From positions 1 through 64,000 of the forward strand of contig NZ_AZAC01000078.1 in NCBI RefSeq assembly GCF_000931935.2: a DNA stretch of 64,000 nt. The letters run 5' to 3'. Positions 1 to 8,941 of the stretch are shown piece by piece. The notes under the pieces are model-generated. The model did not search any database. It was not told where the DNA came from and saw only the letters and a program-made list of their open reading frames with translations. The position numbers were made by a program, and so were the translations under genes. The DNA is from Dethiosulfatarculus sandiegensis (lineage in GTDB: Bacteria > Desulfobacterota > Desulfarculia > Desulfarculales > Desulfarculaceae). Each line of letters starts with the position of its first letter. Position 1 is the first letter of the stretch.

Positions 1-95
1 AAAATATCTTACGTTATCTTTATATAGATCTAAAATAATTTCTCATTCCATATGTTTAGCCAAATAATTACTCTACAAAACACATGAAGGTAACA

Positions 96-737
96 ATGAA
101 AAGACAAGAAGCAATAAGGCTGATTGTTAACCGGGATATCAAAAGGCTAACCGTTGATCAATGGCTAGAAGAGCTTGATTATATGATGCTGCCCTTTCCG
201 CCCAAGGAGCTCGGCCATAATGAGTTGCCTCCTGATTTGTTGAGTGAATTCAAAAACGAAAAAATATTACAAAAGTTATCCTCTATGCTCTGCGAAGAAC
301 ACCACAAGGCCGACCTGACCCAAGAATATGAAGCCGCTGCCAATGAGTATCTTATTGAAGAACTGAGGTCCATGAATATTAATGTCGACAATATCGAGGG
401 ATCGCCGCTTCTCTTAGAAGCATGCCCCTGCTGTGGATATAGAACCCTGGATGAAAGAGACTGTTGCGACATCTGCATGGTCTGCTGGTGGGAAGACTAC
501 AGCCAAGACAATGAAAATGCTGACGTAATAACAGGTGGCCCAAATCACGGTTTAAGCCTGACCAGGGCCAGGATAAATTATCTTAAACATGGAATTGCAA
601 ATCCTTTAAGGGAGGACCTTATCAAAATCAAGCACCCATGTAATCGGTATGTAAAAGGACGGTCATTCGAGTTATCAGAAGATGGGCTAACTGTTTATGA
701 GTCTCAAGCTGGTTGGTCCTCAAGTTGGGATAACTAA
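96..737 (+). CDS. CPCC-type cysteine-rich protein
   Basis: A 213-residue soluble protein of unknown function. The second half carries a CPCC motif followed by CGYRTL, DCCDIC and CWWEDYSQD, the signature of the cysteine-rich CPCC family (a small putative zinc-binding domain), then GGPNHGLSL and a short helical tail. The N-terminal half (about 100 residues) is unrecognised and acidic. There is an in-frame ATG at 84, but the only Shine-Dalgarno-like sequence (GAAGG) lies inside those first codons, 6 nt before the ATG at 96, so 96 is preferred. No operon partner is visible. The family assignment comes from the cysteine pattern only, and no catalytic role can be proposed. Confidence 0.75.
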   Translation: MKRQEAIRLIVNRDIKRLTVDQWLEELDYMMLPFPPKELGHNELPPDLLSEFKNEKILQKLSSMLCEEHHKADLTQEYEAAANEYLIEELRSMNINVDNIEGSPLLLEACPCCGYRTLDERDCCDICMVCWWEDYSQDNENADVITGGPNHGLSLTRARINYLKHGIANPLREDLIKIKHPCNRYVKGRSFELSEDGLTVYESQAGWSSSWDN

Positions 738-809
738 CCAATCATACAGACGCTATTGAGAACGGTGTAAAACCGGTATTCTATTAATTTTACGCTTTGC
801 CCGATAAGG

Positions 810-923
810 ATGGCCCACCTCATTGACCTGGGCATTGTCCAAGAGTTAACCAAACGGAAAAGAAACCGGATATTCAGCTACTCTCAATTTATAAAAATTC
901 TAAATAAGGGCCTGGAGGCTTAA
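810..923 (+). pseudogene. C-terminal remnant of a Fic-family protein
   Basis: An open stretch of 37 codons ending in TAA reads MAHLIDLGIVQELT, then KRKRNRIFSYSQF, then IKILNKGLEA. This is the characteristic C-terminal winged-helix tail of Fic/DOC-type AMP-transferases (typically HL..LGI..E.T.k.RNR.f.Y..yl.IL..G). The catalytic HPFxxGNGR core is absent in any frame upstream, where the preceding reading frame is unrelated to CPCC gene 96..737. It is therefore a decayed leftover of a larger gene. The rest of 738..1053 shows no gene. Confidence 0.65.
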
Positions 924-1053
924 TCAATATAGGCCCCAAATTGTATTCACAAACTGGCCACCAGCTCAATCAAACCCGGCACGCCAAATTTTAGAAAAGC
1001 CCAATTTCTTGCGGACTTGGGCTCCCGACAAACAACCATAATCAATTCCCCCC

Positions 1054-3987
1054 TCACTCCGTCTCCACCCATTTCTCTTTGGCCAAGCGGTCATGCAGCC
1101 AGAGCCTCAACCTTTCATTCAGCGGCCCCACCCATTCCTGTAGCTTATCGAAATCAAGGTTCAGGAGGGCCAATCTGTGCTCGGGGCTCAAGTCGTAGTC
1201 GTTAAGGATTCCGGCCGGGTTTTCGGACAACGCGGTCAAAAAGGCGTTATTTTCGGCTGCCAGGTCCAGGACATCGAGCACCGCCTTTACGGAGGCGACC
1301 TTATACTCTGGTATGTTGGCCACCGGGTCCACGCTCGGGTTGGTGAGGGAGTTGGCCGGTGCGTCCTGCCAATGAAAGGCCATAAAGGTCTGGCCGGGCC
1401 TCACCCTTCGGCTGGTGCGGGCCTTGGAGCGGACCTGTCCACGCCTGGACTTGATGGAAAGGGTGTCTCCTTCGGTCACGCCGAGTTCGGCTGCGTCCTG
1501 GGGATTGATCTCGATCCTACTTTCAGGGGCCAGGGTTTCGAGCACTCGCGAGCGGTGGGTCATGGAGCCTGTGTGCCAGTGTTCCAGGATGCGGCCGGTG
1601 GTGAGCAGGAGAGGATATTCCGCAGAGGGCAGCTCTGCCGGGGGACGGTCGTGAACCACATGGAACCTGCCCCTACCCCTGGTGAAGCGCCCTTTATGGA
1701 GCATGGCGCTGCCTTTGTGACGCCGGTTCCAGCAGGGCCATTGCAATCCGCGCAGCCCAAGGCGGTCATGGCTGATCCCGCCGTAGATGGGGGTCAGGGA
1801 AGCGATTTCATCCATAATCTCAGCGCTGTTTGCAAAGGCAAAGGGCCGTCCCAAAAGAGCCGCCAGATCGGAGAGTATGCGCCAGTCTTCCCTGGCCTGC
1901 CCCGGCGGGTTGAGCGCACGGTTCACCTTCTGGATGCGCCGTTCCGTATTCGTGAAGCTGCCCTCCTTTTCGGCAAAGCAGGCGGAAGGAAAAACAACAT
2001 CAGCCAAAGCCGCAGTTTCGGTCAAAAAGATATCCTGCACAGCGATAAAACCAAGTCTGGCCATGGCCTCTTGGGCGTGGTTAAGGTCCGCCTCGCTCAG
2101 CATGGGGTTTTCGCCTACAATATAAAGCCCTTTCAGGCTGCCGGTATGGGCTGCCTTTATCATTTCAGTCAAGGTCAGGCCCGGACGGTCGCTAAGTATA
2201 GCGCCCCAGGCAAGCTCGAACTTGGCCTTGACCTCGGGATTATCCACCCGCTGGTAGCCCGGATAAACATTGGGCAAGGCACCCATGTCGCAAGCCCCCT
2301 GCACGTTGTTCTGGCCCCGCAAGGGCGCAAAACCACACCCCAGCCGCCCCATATTTCCGGTGAGCATCAAAAGGTTGGCCACGGCCTTTACGTTATCCGT
2401 GCCGGTCACGTGTTGGGTGATGCCCATGCCATAGGCCACCACCAGTCGCTTGGCCTTGCCCAGAATCCGGGCGGCTCTTTGGATCTTCTCCGCCGGAACG
2501 CCGGTCGTAGCCTCGGTGACCTCTGGAGTGTAGCCGGCCAATGATTCGGCAAAGGCCTCATAGTTTTCACACCGCCTGGCAATAAAGCGGCGATTGTGAA
2601 GCTTCAATTCCACAATCCGGTTCATCAGGCCGTTTAACAGGGCAACATCGGTTCCGGGCAGATGATTAAGGAAAAGCTCGGCCTGGTCGCTCAGCTCAAC
2701 TGCCCGAGGGTCTGCCACCAAAAGCTTGGCCCCTTTTTCCTGCACAGCCCGCTTGATGCGGCGGCCGATTACAGGGTGGCATTCGGTTGTGTTGGAGCCG
2801 ATGACCAGGATCACATCGGCCTTTTCAAAATCAGAAATAGAATTGCTCATGGCCCCGTCGCCAAAGGCGGCCAAGGCTGCGGTCACTGTGGAGGCGTGGC
2901 ACAAACGGGCGCAATGGTCAACATTATTGGTCTTCAATACCGCGCGGGCAAACTTCTGGGTGACATAATTATCCTCATTGGTGCATTTGGCGGAAGACAA
3001 CACACCCAGGCAATCAGACCCGTATTCATGGATCAGGCCTTGCAAGGCATTGGCAGTCAGCTCCAGGGCCTCTTCCCAGCCAGCCTCCCGGAAAGCCTGC
3101 CTGGGGTCAGGCGGCTTGGCCAGACGCCCAATATTCTCTTTTCGCACCAAGGGCGTTGCCAAACGCTCCGGGCTATGCACAAAATCAAGCCCAAACCGTC
3201 CTTTTACGCATAATTCTCCACGGCTTACCGGATTTTCCCGAACGCCCTCCACCCTAACTATCCGCTCCTGGCGCACGCCCAAGCGCACACCGCAACCAAC
3301 TCCACAATAAGGGCAAATAGTCTCAACCTGCCTGGTGGCGGGCAGGCTTTCCCTGATAGTCAAAGCGCCGGTGGGGCAGCGGGCCACGCATTCGCCGCAG
3401 CTCTGGCAGACAGATTCAAGCAGGCTCTGATTCCAAAAAGGCGTGATTATGGTCTTTTGGCCCCGATAGGCAAAATCGATCGCCCCCACAAAGGCAACCT
3501 CCTGGCAGGCGCGAACGCATTTACCGCAGAGAATGCACTTGTTGGGGTCATAGACAAAGCCCGGGGTGGAATCGTCCACAGGCCTGTCCAGCCTGCCCCG
3601 GCGCAGGCGCGCCACCCTTGCCTTATCAGCGCCTAAATAGTTGGCAACCTTGAGGAGTTCGCATTCCTCGGCCTTGGGGCAGACAAGGCAGTCCTGGGGA
3701 TGATTGGCCAGGAGAAGCTCTATAATAATGCGGCGCATGCGGAGAATTTCTTCGTTCTCGGTCCACACCACCATGCCATCCTGGGCCGGGGTGGTGCAGG
3801 AGGTGGGAAGCCCCCGCATGCCCTCTATTTCAACCAGGCAAAGCCGACAGGCCCCGAATGGCTTAAGGTCCGGGTCATCACACAAGGTGGGCACGTAGAT
3901 GCCCGCCTGACGGATGGCCTCCAGCACCGTGGTCCCAGGGGCAACGGTTTGCCTGCGCCCGTCAATGGTCAGATGCAAGGCTTCCAT
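1054..3987 (-). CDS. fdhA: NAD-linked formate dehydrogenase, catalytic (molybdopterin) subunit
   Basis: A 977-residue molybdenum/tungsten-bis-MGD oxidoreductase that should oxidise formate to CO2 or run in reverse. In order: an N-terminal NuoG-like [2Fe-2S] ferredoxin domain (Cys36, Cys47, Cys50, Cys64), the His-Cys cluster region (HPQDCLVC...CE near 96-109), two [4Fe-4S] motifs (CILCGKC at 151; CQSCGEC at 194), the Mo-domain cluster motif CPYCGVGC (225-232), then the catalytic domain. The active-site motif is CARLCH (359-364), with Cys363 at the position that is selenocysteine in many homologues, so this is the Cys form. The C-terminal MoCo-binding domain is complete. It is the last gene of a minus-strand operon after the NuoF-like subunit, with a 150-bp gap. 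The start ATG has AGGGAG upstream. Cytoplasmic; no Tat signal is visible. Confidence 0.9.
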   Translation of the reverse strand: MEALHLTIDGRRQTVAPGTTVLEAIRQAGIYVPTLCDDPDLKPFGACRLCLVEIEGMRGLPTSCTTPAQDGMVVWTENEEILRMRRIIIELLLANHPQDCLVCPKAEECELLKVANYLGADKARVARLRRGRLDRPVDDSTPGFVYDPNKCILCGKCVRACQEVAFVGAIDFAYRGQKTIITPFWNQSLLESVCQSCGECVARCPTGALTIRESLPATRQVETICPYCGVGCGVRLGVRQERIVRVEGVRENPVSRGELCVKGRFGLDFVHSPERLATPLVRKENIGRLAKPPDPRQAFREAGWEEALELTANALQGLIHEYGSDCLGVLSSAKCTNEDNYVTQKFARAVLKTNNVDHCARLCHASTVTAALAAFGDGAMSNSISDFEKADVILVIGSNTTECHPVIGRRIKRAVQEKGAKLLVADPRAVELSDQAELFLNHLPGTDVALLNGLMNRIVELKLHNRRFIARRCENYEAFAESLAGYTPEVTEATTGVPAEKIQRAARILGKAKRLVVAYGMGITQHVTGTDNVKAVANLLMLTGNMGRLGCGFAPLRGQNNVQGACDMGALPNVYPGYQRVDNPEVKAKFELAWGAILSDRPGLTLTEMIKAAHTGSLKGLYIVGENPMLSEADLNHAQEAMARLGFIAVQDIFLTETAALADVVFPSACFAEKEGSFTNTERRIQKVNRALNPPGQAREDWRILSDLAALLGRPFAFANSAEIMDEIASLTPIYGGISHDRLGLRGLQWPCWNRRHKGSAMLHKGRFTRGRGRFHVVHDRPPAELPSAEYPLLLTTGRILEHWHTGSMTHRSRVLETLAPESRIEINPQDAAELGVTEGDTLSIKSRRGQVRSKARTSRRVRPGQTFMAFHWQDAPANSLTNPSVDPVANIPEYKVASVKAVLDVLDLAAENNAFLTALSENPAGILNDYDLSPEHRLALLNLDFDKLQEWVGPLNERLRLWLHDRLAKEKWVETE

Positions 3988-4138
3988 TTTTTTGCTCCCT
4001 TTGTTTTCGGACCGTCCATTTCGTTATCATCCATATCCCGAAACTGAACGACTCTTTAATTTTGCTTTAATGTTACCGGGTTAACCCCCAGCCTGGTTCT
4101 TGGTTCACTTCCCTGGCAACAGGTTTACGCGAACAGGC

Positions 4139-5989
4139 CTACATGATGGCCACTGCCTCAAATTTGCATGAGTCATAGCATTCACCGCATCTGATGCAGG
4201 CTTCCTGGTCAATTTCGTGAGGCTCTTTTTTGCTTCCGCTGATGGCGTTTGCCGGGCACTTCCTCAAGCAGGCCATGCAACCGGTGCATTTTTCCGGATC
4301 TATCTGGTAGAAGAACAGGGCCTTACACACTCCGGCCGGGCATTTATGGTCAATCACGTGCTTTTCATACTCCTGCCTGAAGTATTTCAAGGTGGAGATG
4401 ACCGGATTGGGGGCTGTCTGTCCCAGGCCGCAAAGAGAAGCCTTTTGCATGGCTTCGCCGACCTCTTCCAAAAGGTCCAGGTCCTCCGGCGAGCCCCGCC
4501 CCTCGCAGATATCAATGAGAATATCCAGGAGTTGGCGGCTGCCGAGCCGACAGGGCAGGCATTTGCCGCAGGATTCGTTTCCAGTGAAGGTGAGAAAATA
4601 GCGGGCCATATCCACCATGCAGGTGCGCTCGTCCATCACCACCATCCCGCCGGAACCCATGATCGAACCCGCTTCAGCCAAAGACTCGTAATCCACGGGC
4701 AGGTGATTAAGGCTAAAGGGAATGCATCCGCCGGAGGGGCCGCCGGTCTGAACAGCCTTGAAATTACCCCCGCCGATAACTCCGCCGCCGATCTCCTCTA
4801 TGATCTCCTTCAGCCTGGTTCCCATGGGCACCTCGATAAGGCCGGTGCGCCTGATCTTGCCTGCCAGGGAAAAGGTCTTGGTTCCCTTGCTTTTTTTTGT
4901 GCCATAGCCTGCGAACCAGTCTGCCCCGCGCTCCATGATGGCAGACACATTGGCCAGGGTCTCAACGTTGTTGATATTGGTTGGCCGCTCCCACAAACCG
5001 GCCTGAGCCGGAAAAGGCGGCCGAGACCGGGGCATGCCCCGCCCACCGGCAATGGAGGCCATCAGCGCGGTTTCCTCACCGCAGACAAAGGCGCCCGCCC
5101 CTTCCTTGATTTTAATATGAAAAGCAAAGCCCTTGTCCAATATGCCGCCGCCCAGAAGGCCATAGGCCTTCATCTGCTCCAGGGCGGTTTCAAGCCGTTT
5201 GATGGCCAAGGGATACTCGGTGCGGATATAAACGTAGCCCTCAGAAGCCCCTATGGCATAAGCCCCGATGATCATGCCCTCCAAAACCGCATGAGGGTCT
5301 CCCTCCAAAAGGGAGCGGTCCATAAACGCGCCGGGGTCTCCCTCATCGGCGTTACAGATAAAATATTTCTCAGAACTCTTCGATTTATGGGCAAAATCCC
5401 ATTTCACGCCAGTAGGGAAACCGGCCCCCCCCCGCCCCCTCAGTCCGGATGCCTTGATCTCTTCTATGACCTCATGCGGAGAAAGCCCTAAAGCCCTTTT
5501 CAGCCCTTCATACCCCCCGCGGGCCAGGTAGTGATCGATCTCGCCCGGATCGATCAGGCCGCAATTGCGCAAGGCGATCCTCACCTGGGGACGCACAAAG
5601 GGCAGTTCATGAAAATCGGGAACTCCGTTTACTGCATCCGAGCCCATGGTGAAAAGGGCCGCTTTTGTGTCCGGTTCGCCGTCTATGAGCTGAGCTTTCA
5701 GTATCTCCGCTGTGTTTGCCGCGGACACGCGCCCATAGTAGATCATGGGATGGCCGAGTGATTTAATACCCAACAAAGGCTCCTGATAGCAAAGACCCAG
5801 GCAACCGACCTCCACAATCCGGGCCAACAGGCCAGACTTGTTTAAAAAGGCCCTGGCCTCTGCCAACACCTCTCCGGCCCCGGCGGCCAGGCCGCAGGTG
5901 CCGGTGCCGATATGGATCAAGGGAATGCGGGATTCCCCCAGAGAGCGCATTTTGCGTTCGGCCCTGTTCTGCAACTCTGTGTAATCCAT
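4139..5989 (-). CDS. NuoF/HydB-like NAD(P)H- and FMN-binding diaphorase subunit
   Basis: A 616-residue soluble electron-transfer subunit that should link the formate dehydrogenase to NAD(H), possibly with ferredoxin. In order: an N-terminal thioredoxin-like [2Fe-2S] domain (residues about 25-115), the NADH/FMN Rossmann-like domain with GRGGAGFPTGVKW and NADEGDPGAFMDR, an SLBB domain, the NuoF [4Fe-4S] motif ESCGKCLPCR, and two C-terminal ferredoxin clusters (CTGCMACLRKCP; CIRCGECYDSC). This is the domain order of the HydB subunit of multimeric [FeFe]-hydrogenases and related NAD-dependent formate dehydrogenases. Its ATG overlaps the stop of the NuoE-like gene by one base (TGATG), indicating translational coupling. 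Electron bifurcation is possible for this architecture but is only an inference. Confidence 0.9.
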   Translation of the reverse strand: MDYTELQNRAERKMRSLGESRIPLIHIGTGTCGLAAGAGEVLAEARAFLNKSGLLARIVEVGCLGLCYQEPLLGIKSLGHPMIYYGRVSAANTAEILKAQLIDGEPDTKAALFTMGSDAVNGVPDFHELPFVRPQVRIALRNCGLIDPGEIDHYLARGGYEGLKRALGLSPHEVIEEIKASGLRGRGGAGFPTGVKWDFAHKSKSSEKYFICNADEGDPGAFMDRSLLEGDPHAVLEGMIIGAYAIGASEGYVYIRTEYPLAIKRLETALEQMKAYGLLGGGILDKGFAFHIKIKEGAGAFVCGEETALMASIAGGRGMPRSRPPFPAQAGLWERPTNINNVETLANVSAIMERGADWFAGYGTKKSKGTKTFSLAGKIRRTGLIEVPMGTRLKEIIEEIGGGVIGGGNFKAVQTGGPSGGCIPFSLNHLPVDYESLAEAGSIMGSGGMVVMDERTCMVDMARYFLTFTGNESCGKCLPCRLGSRQLLDILIDICEGRGSPEDLDLLEEVGEAMQKASLCGLGQTAPNPVISTLKYFRQEYEKHVIDHKCPAGVCKALFFYQIDPEKCTGCMACLRKCPANAISGSKKEPHEIDQEACIRCGECYDSCKFEAVAIM

Positions 5990-6546
5990 CAGGACCCTCC
6001 TGGTTTGGGGGAGTTTTCTTTTTTGGCAGACGCCCCTTCCTCTTTTTCAACGGTGCGTTGTAAAACTTTCCTGGTCTTAAATGGAGTCATCCGGCCATGG
6101 ACAGACTCGTCCAACACCACCACCGGGGCCAAGGCGCAACTACCAAAACAGGCCACAGTCTCCAGGCTGAAACAACGGTCGGAAGTGGTTTCGCCCGCCT
6201 TAACCTTCAAGCGGGTTTGGATATCCTCCTGAATCCGGTCAGAGCCCCTTACGTGGCAGGCCGTGCCCCGACAGATCTTGATGGTGTGCCTGCCCGGAGG
6301 ATCAAACCTGAACTGGGCGTAAAAGGTGGCCGCTCCAAACACCTTGGCCTGGGGCATACCAATGAATTCAGCTATAAAGATCAGTGCCTTAGGCGGTAAA
6401 AAACCCAACACCTTCTGGGTTCTCTGCAACATGGGTATCAACTCCTCAGCCCTGCCGGAAAACCTCTGGCGCAAGTCATTGAAAAGTGATTCGAATTGTG
6501 CTTCATCCTCTCCACCGGCCAAAAGCGACGCTTGGTTTGGGGCCAT
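5989..6546 (-). CDS. NuoE/HydC-like thioredoxin-fold [2Fe-2S] subunit
   Basis: A 185-residue small subunit of the formate dehydrogenase/diaphorase complex. The thioredoxin-like [2Fe-2S] fold is clear from CRGTACHVRG followed by CFGSC, the four-cysteine pattern of NuoE/HydC. A charged, lysine- and proline-rich tail follows. The ATG at 6546 is preferred to the TTG at 6552 because GGAGG lies 9 nt upstream of the ATG but only 3 nt from the TTG. It sits 51 nt after the response-regulator gene and overlaps the NuoF-like gene by one base, so the three are almost certainly co-transcribed. Confidence 0.9.
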   Translation of the reverse strand: MAPNQASLLAGGEDEAQFESLFNDLRQRFSGRAEELIPMLQRTQKVLGFLPPKALIFIAEFIGMPQAKVFGAATFYAQFRFDPPGRHTIKICRGTACHVRGSDRIQEDIQTRLKVKAGETTSDRCFSLETVACFGSCALAPVVVLDESVHGRMTPFKTRKVLQRTVEKEEGASAKKENSPKPGGS

Positions 6547-6597
6547 TTGCAATCACCTCCCCATAACGTTTTAAAAACCATCGTCCACAGACGATGC

Positions 6598-7281
6598 TTA
6601 CCAAGCTTCCCGTTCCAGGCGCTTGTAAATGAAGGTCAGCTGCTTTTCGCTCAAATCGCCGACATGGTCGCGGATCCACTGCAAATCACCGGAAATAATG
6701 GCAGCCTTGGCCGCACTGGTCAGGTGGTAATCCCCAAGGGCCGTGGAGCCTTCCTCCATGAGTTTGCGCCAGAAGGTCTGCTCCTGATTCGCTCTTTCCA
6801 AGACCTTGATCACTTCCTGCTTCTGAATGAGCCGCTCGTTTTCGGTTTTGACCAAAAGCTTCTCAACAGATGGTTCTTTCTTTTTCAGAAGGGCGCTATT
6901 GACTGCGTTTTTGAATTCATCATCTGTAAAAGGTTTGCGAAGGTAATCATGGACGCCCATCTTCACGGCGGCCACGGCTGAGGATACCGAGGGGAACCCA
7001 GTGATAATAACCACCTGGGTCTCGGGACGCTCCGCCTTCACCGTCCTGATAACCTCCATGCCGTCGATATCCGGCAATCTCAGGTCGGCGACAACCAGGT
7101 CAAAACCGTTGCCCCGGAAGGTATCCAGGGCGCTTTTGCCGTCCATGGTCACGTCAACCCCATATCCCTCCTCGCTGAGGACCATCTTAAGCCCCTTGGC
7201 CACATTGGTCTCATCCTCAACCAAGAGAATGTGAGGATGCCAACCACCACTTTCTTTAATGGTTTGAGTGTTAAGGCCCAT
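6598..7281 (-). CDS. Response regulator (REC plus helical C-terminal domain), first gene of the fdh operon
   Basis: A 227-residue protein with a full receiver domain (residues 16-135; phosphoacceptor Asp66 in VVADLRLPD, acidic pair Glu22-Asp23, conserved Lys in YLRKPF). It has no recognisable DNA-binding domain. The C-terminal part is helical and ends KQLTFIYKRLEREAW, a conserved-looking motif that may dock onto a partner. It is the promoter-proximal gene of the formate dehydrogenase operon, which suggests phosphorylation-dependent control of the enzyme or of signalling rather than direct transcription. The start is the ATG at 7281, preceded by AGGAGGGG. An upstream in-frame TTG at 7302 would place that Shine-Dalgarno sequence inside the gene. 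Operon membership is inferred from strand and spacing. Confidence 0.85.
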   Translation of the reverse strand: MGLNTQTIKESGGWHPHILLVEDETNVAKGLKMVLSEEGYGVDVTMDGKSALDTFRGNGFDLVVADLRLPDIDGMEVIRTVKAERPETQVVIITGFPSVSSAVAAVKMGVHDYLRKPFTDDEFKNAVNSALLKKKEPSVEKLLVKTENERLIQKQEVIKVLERANQEQTFWRKLMEEGSTALGDYHLTSAAKAAIISGDLQWIRDHVGDLSEKQLTFIYKRLEREAW

Positions 7282-7342
7282 CACATCCCCTCCTTTTTCC
7301 AAAAAACAAATAGGAGTGAATCAGCCTGCGATTTCTATACTT

Positions 7343-7358
7343 TGCAAACTGCATTCCA
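7343..7358 (-). promoter_or_regulatory. Sigma54 (-24/-12) promoter of the formate dehydrogenase operon
   Basis: On the minus strand the sequence reads TGGAATGCAGTTTGCA. GG and GC have the exact -24/-12 spacing, and the -12 half (TTTGCA) matches the TTGCA consensus fully. Predicted transcription starts about 12 nt downstream and about 50 nt before the ATG at 7281. The neighbouring NtrC-type regulator (8942..10360) is the obvious activator. Confidence 0.75.
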
Positions 7359-7700
7359 ATATTCAGGGGGATTGTAAAGGGAATTAATATTGGGAATAGA
7401 TATTTCATATTAGGTAGTTACAGCCAAAGCCCCGGGATTTGAAACCGCCCGTTTTATGGCAAAGCGTATTTTTTAATATCCGCCCGGCGAGGATTTTTTT
7501 TAATCTTTTAAATATTATAACTATTTATATGCGTATAATAAAATATACATATTGACTGGCAGTGGCTATTGAAAAGGTTGGCAATGTGCCCTGGAGAACC
7601 TGCGGATTTGGGCGGGTAATAAAAATACCAATAGAAAAGGTGGATAATTTTTTCTTGAGTGATTTTATTTCAGCTTCGTAAAATAAAGTATGAGAGATTT
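7359..7700. other. Divergent control region between the fdh operon and its two-component system
   Basis: AT-rich and non-coding. It holds an imperfect dyad GGCAATGTGCC (7580..7590) and a second AT-rich symmetric stretch around 7528-7550, either of which could be an activator site for the NtrC-type regulator. No convincing sigma70 or sigma54 promoter is seen for the kinase gene. No RNA gene was recognised. Confidence 0.4.
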
Positions 7701-8936
7701 ATGATGACTGATTTTGACCAATTTGAGACCTTTTACCGCACTTTCCGCGAGGTTATTTCTGCGGTCCACGCCAGCAATGAAACCACGGAAGTTTTGGACC
7801 TGGTGGTCTTAAAAATCACTCAAGTGCTGAATGCCAAAGGCGCGTTAATACGCCTTCTCAACCTGGAAACAAACCGCTTTGAGTTAAGCGCCTCCTATGG
7901 TTTGAGCGAGCGTTATCTTGCCAAGGGACCCATCTCCAGCAAAAGGCTGATCAGCGACCTCTATAAAAAGAACAAAGTCGTTATTATCAAAGACATGCTG
8001 AATGACCCTCGGGTCCAGTACCCCAAGGAAGCCCGGGAAGAGGGAATCGAAATGATGCTCGATGTCCCCATGTCCATGGAGGAAAACATAATCGGCATCC
8101 TGCGCACCTTCCTGGGCCGAAAGAGGGAATTTTCCGAAGCGGAACTGCATTTTGTGGTTTCCATAGTGGAGCAATGCGCCTGTGCCATTCAAAAGGCCCG
8201 CTTGCTGGAGACCCAAAAATCCCGGTACGATCACTTGGCCACTCAAACCGAAAAGCTCTCCGCATTGGGGCGCATGGCCGCGGGCATTGCCCATGAAATC
8301 AACAATCCACTGGCCGGGATTCTGCTCTACAGCTCCAATATGTCCAAAAAGGTTCCAAACGACAGCCCCTTGAAGGAAGGCCTGGAGATCATCTCCCACG
8401 AAGCCATGCGTTGCCGCGACATCATTCAAGAGCTTTTGGAGTTCAGTCGGGAAAGAGAAGCCCAAAAGAAAATGACCGATGTAAACCAGGTTATGGCCAA
8501 GGCCCTGGCCGTGGTCGGCAACGAACTACATCTTAATCACATTGAGCTTGAAAAAAACTTTGCTTCTGAATTGCCGGAAAGCATGTTGGACCAAAACCAG
8601 GTCGAGCAGGTATTGATAAATCTGCTTTTAAACGCCATCCAATCTATCAATGAACGGGGGAAAATAACGGTTACAACTCGCACCATTTCAAAAGGGAAAC
8701 GCATACAGGTTGAGGTGACAGACAGTGGGAAAGGCATTTCCGGTGAGTATATTTCAAGAGTGTTTGAACCGTTTTTCTCCACTAAACCAAATGGAACCGG
8801 GCTCGGTTTATCGGTGAGCTACGGCATTATGAAGGGGCATCAGGGCACTATCGATATCCAAAGCAGCTTGGGGGAAGGCACCAAGGTGATCCTGGAGTTT
8901 CCGGTAACCCGGCAAGCCGAAAATTTTGGCGAGTGA
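7701..8936 (+). CDS. Soluble GAF-domain sensor histidine kinase
   Basis: A 411-residue cytoplasmic kinase without membrane segments. The N-terminal GAF sensory domain spans about 25-165. The HisKA dimerisation domain has the H-box GRMAAGIAHEINNPL with His198 as the phosphorylated residue. The HATPase domain has an N-box (NLLLNAIQSI), a G1 box (VTDSGKGIS) and a G2 box (GTGLGLSVSYGI). The frame is open back to a GTG at 7659, but the ATG at 7701 (followed directly by a second ATG) has GAGAG just upstream and starts the recognisable protein. The gene is followed at once by its response regulator. It is divergent from the fdh operon and probably senses a redox- or formate-related ligand (inference). 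Confidence 0.88.
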   Translation: MMTDFDQFETFYRTFREVISAVHASNETTEVLDLVVLKITQVLNAKGALIRLLNLETNRFELSASYGLSERYLAKGPISSKRLISDLYKKNKVVIIKDMLNDPRVQYPKEAREEGIEMMLDVPMSMEENIIGILRTFLGRKREFSEAELHFVVSIVEQCACAIQKARLLETQKSRYDHLATQTEKLSALGRMAAGIAHEINNPLAGILLYSSNMSKKVPNDSPLKEGLEIISHEAMRCRDIIQELLEFSREREAQKKMTDVNQVMAKALAVVGNELHLNHIELEKNFASELPESMLDQNQVEQVLINLLLNAIQSINERGKITVTTRTISKGKRIQVEVTDSGKGISGEYISRVFEPFFSTKPNGTGLGLSVSYGIMKGHQGTIDIQSSLGEGTKVILEFPVTRQAENFGE

Positions 8937-8941
8937 TCAAG

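Noticed and set aside
1177-2544. A 455-codon plus-strand open frame inside fdhA (and others such as 4217..5491)
   Set aside because: Antisense shadow of a well-conserved, GC-rich gene; no recognisable domain and no ribosome-binding site.
2890-2920. Selenocysteine in the formate dehydrogenase active site
   Set aside because: The position (residue 363) is an ordinary Cys codon in an uninterrupted frame, and no SECIS is needed.
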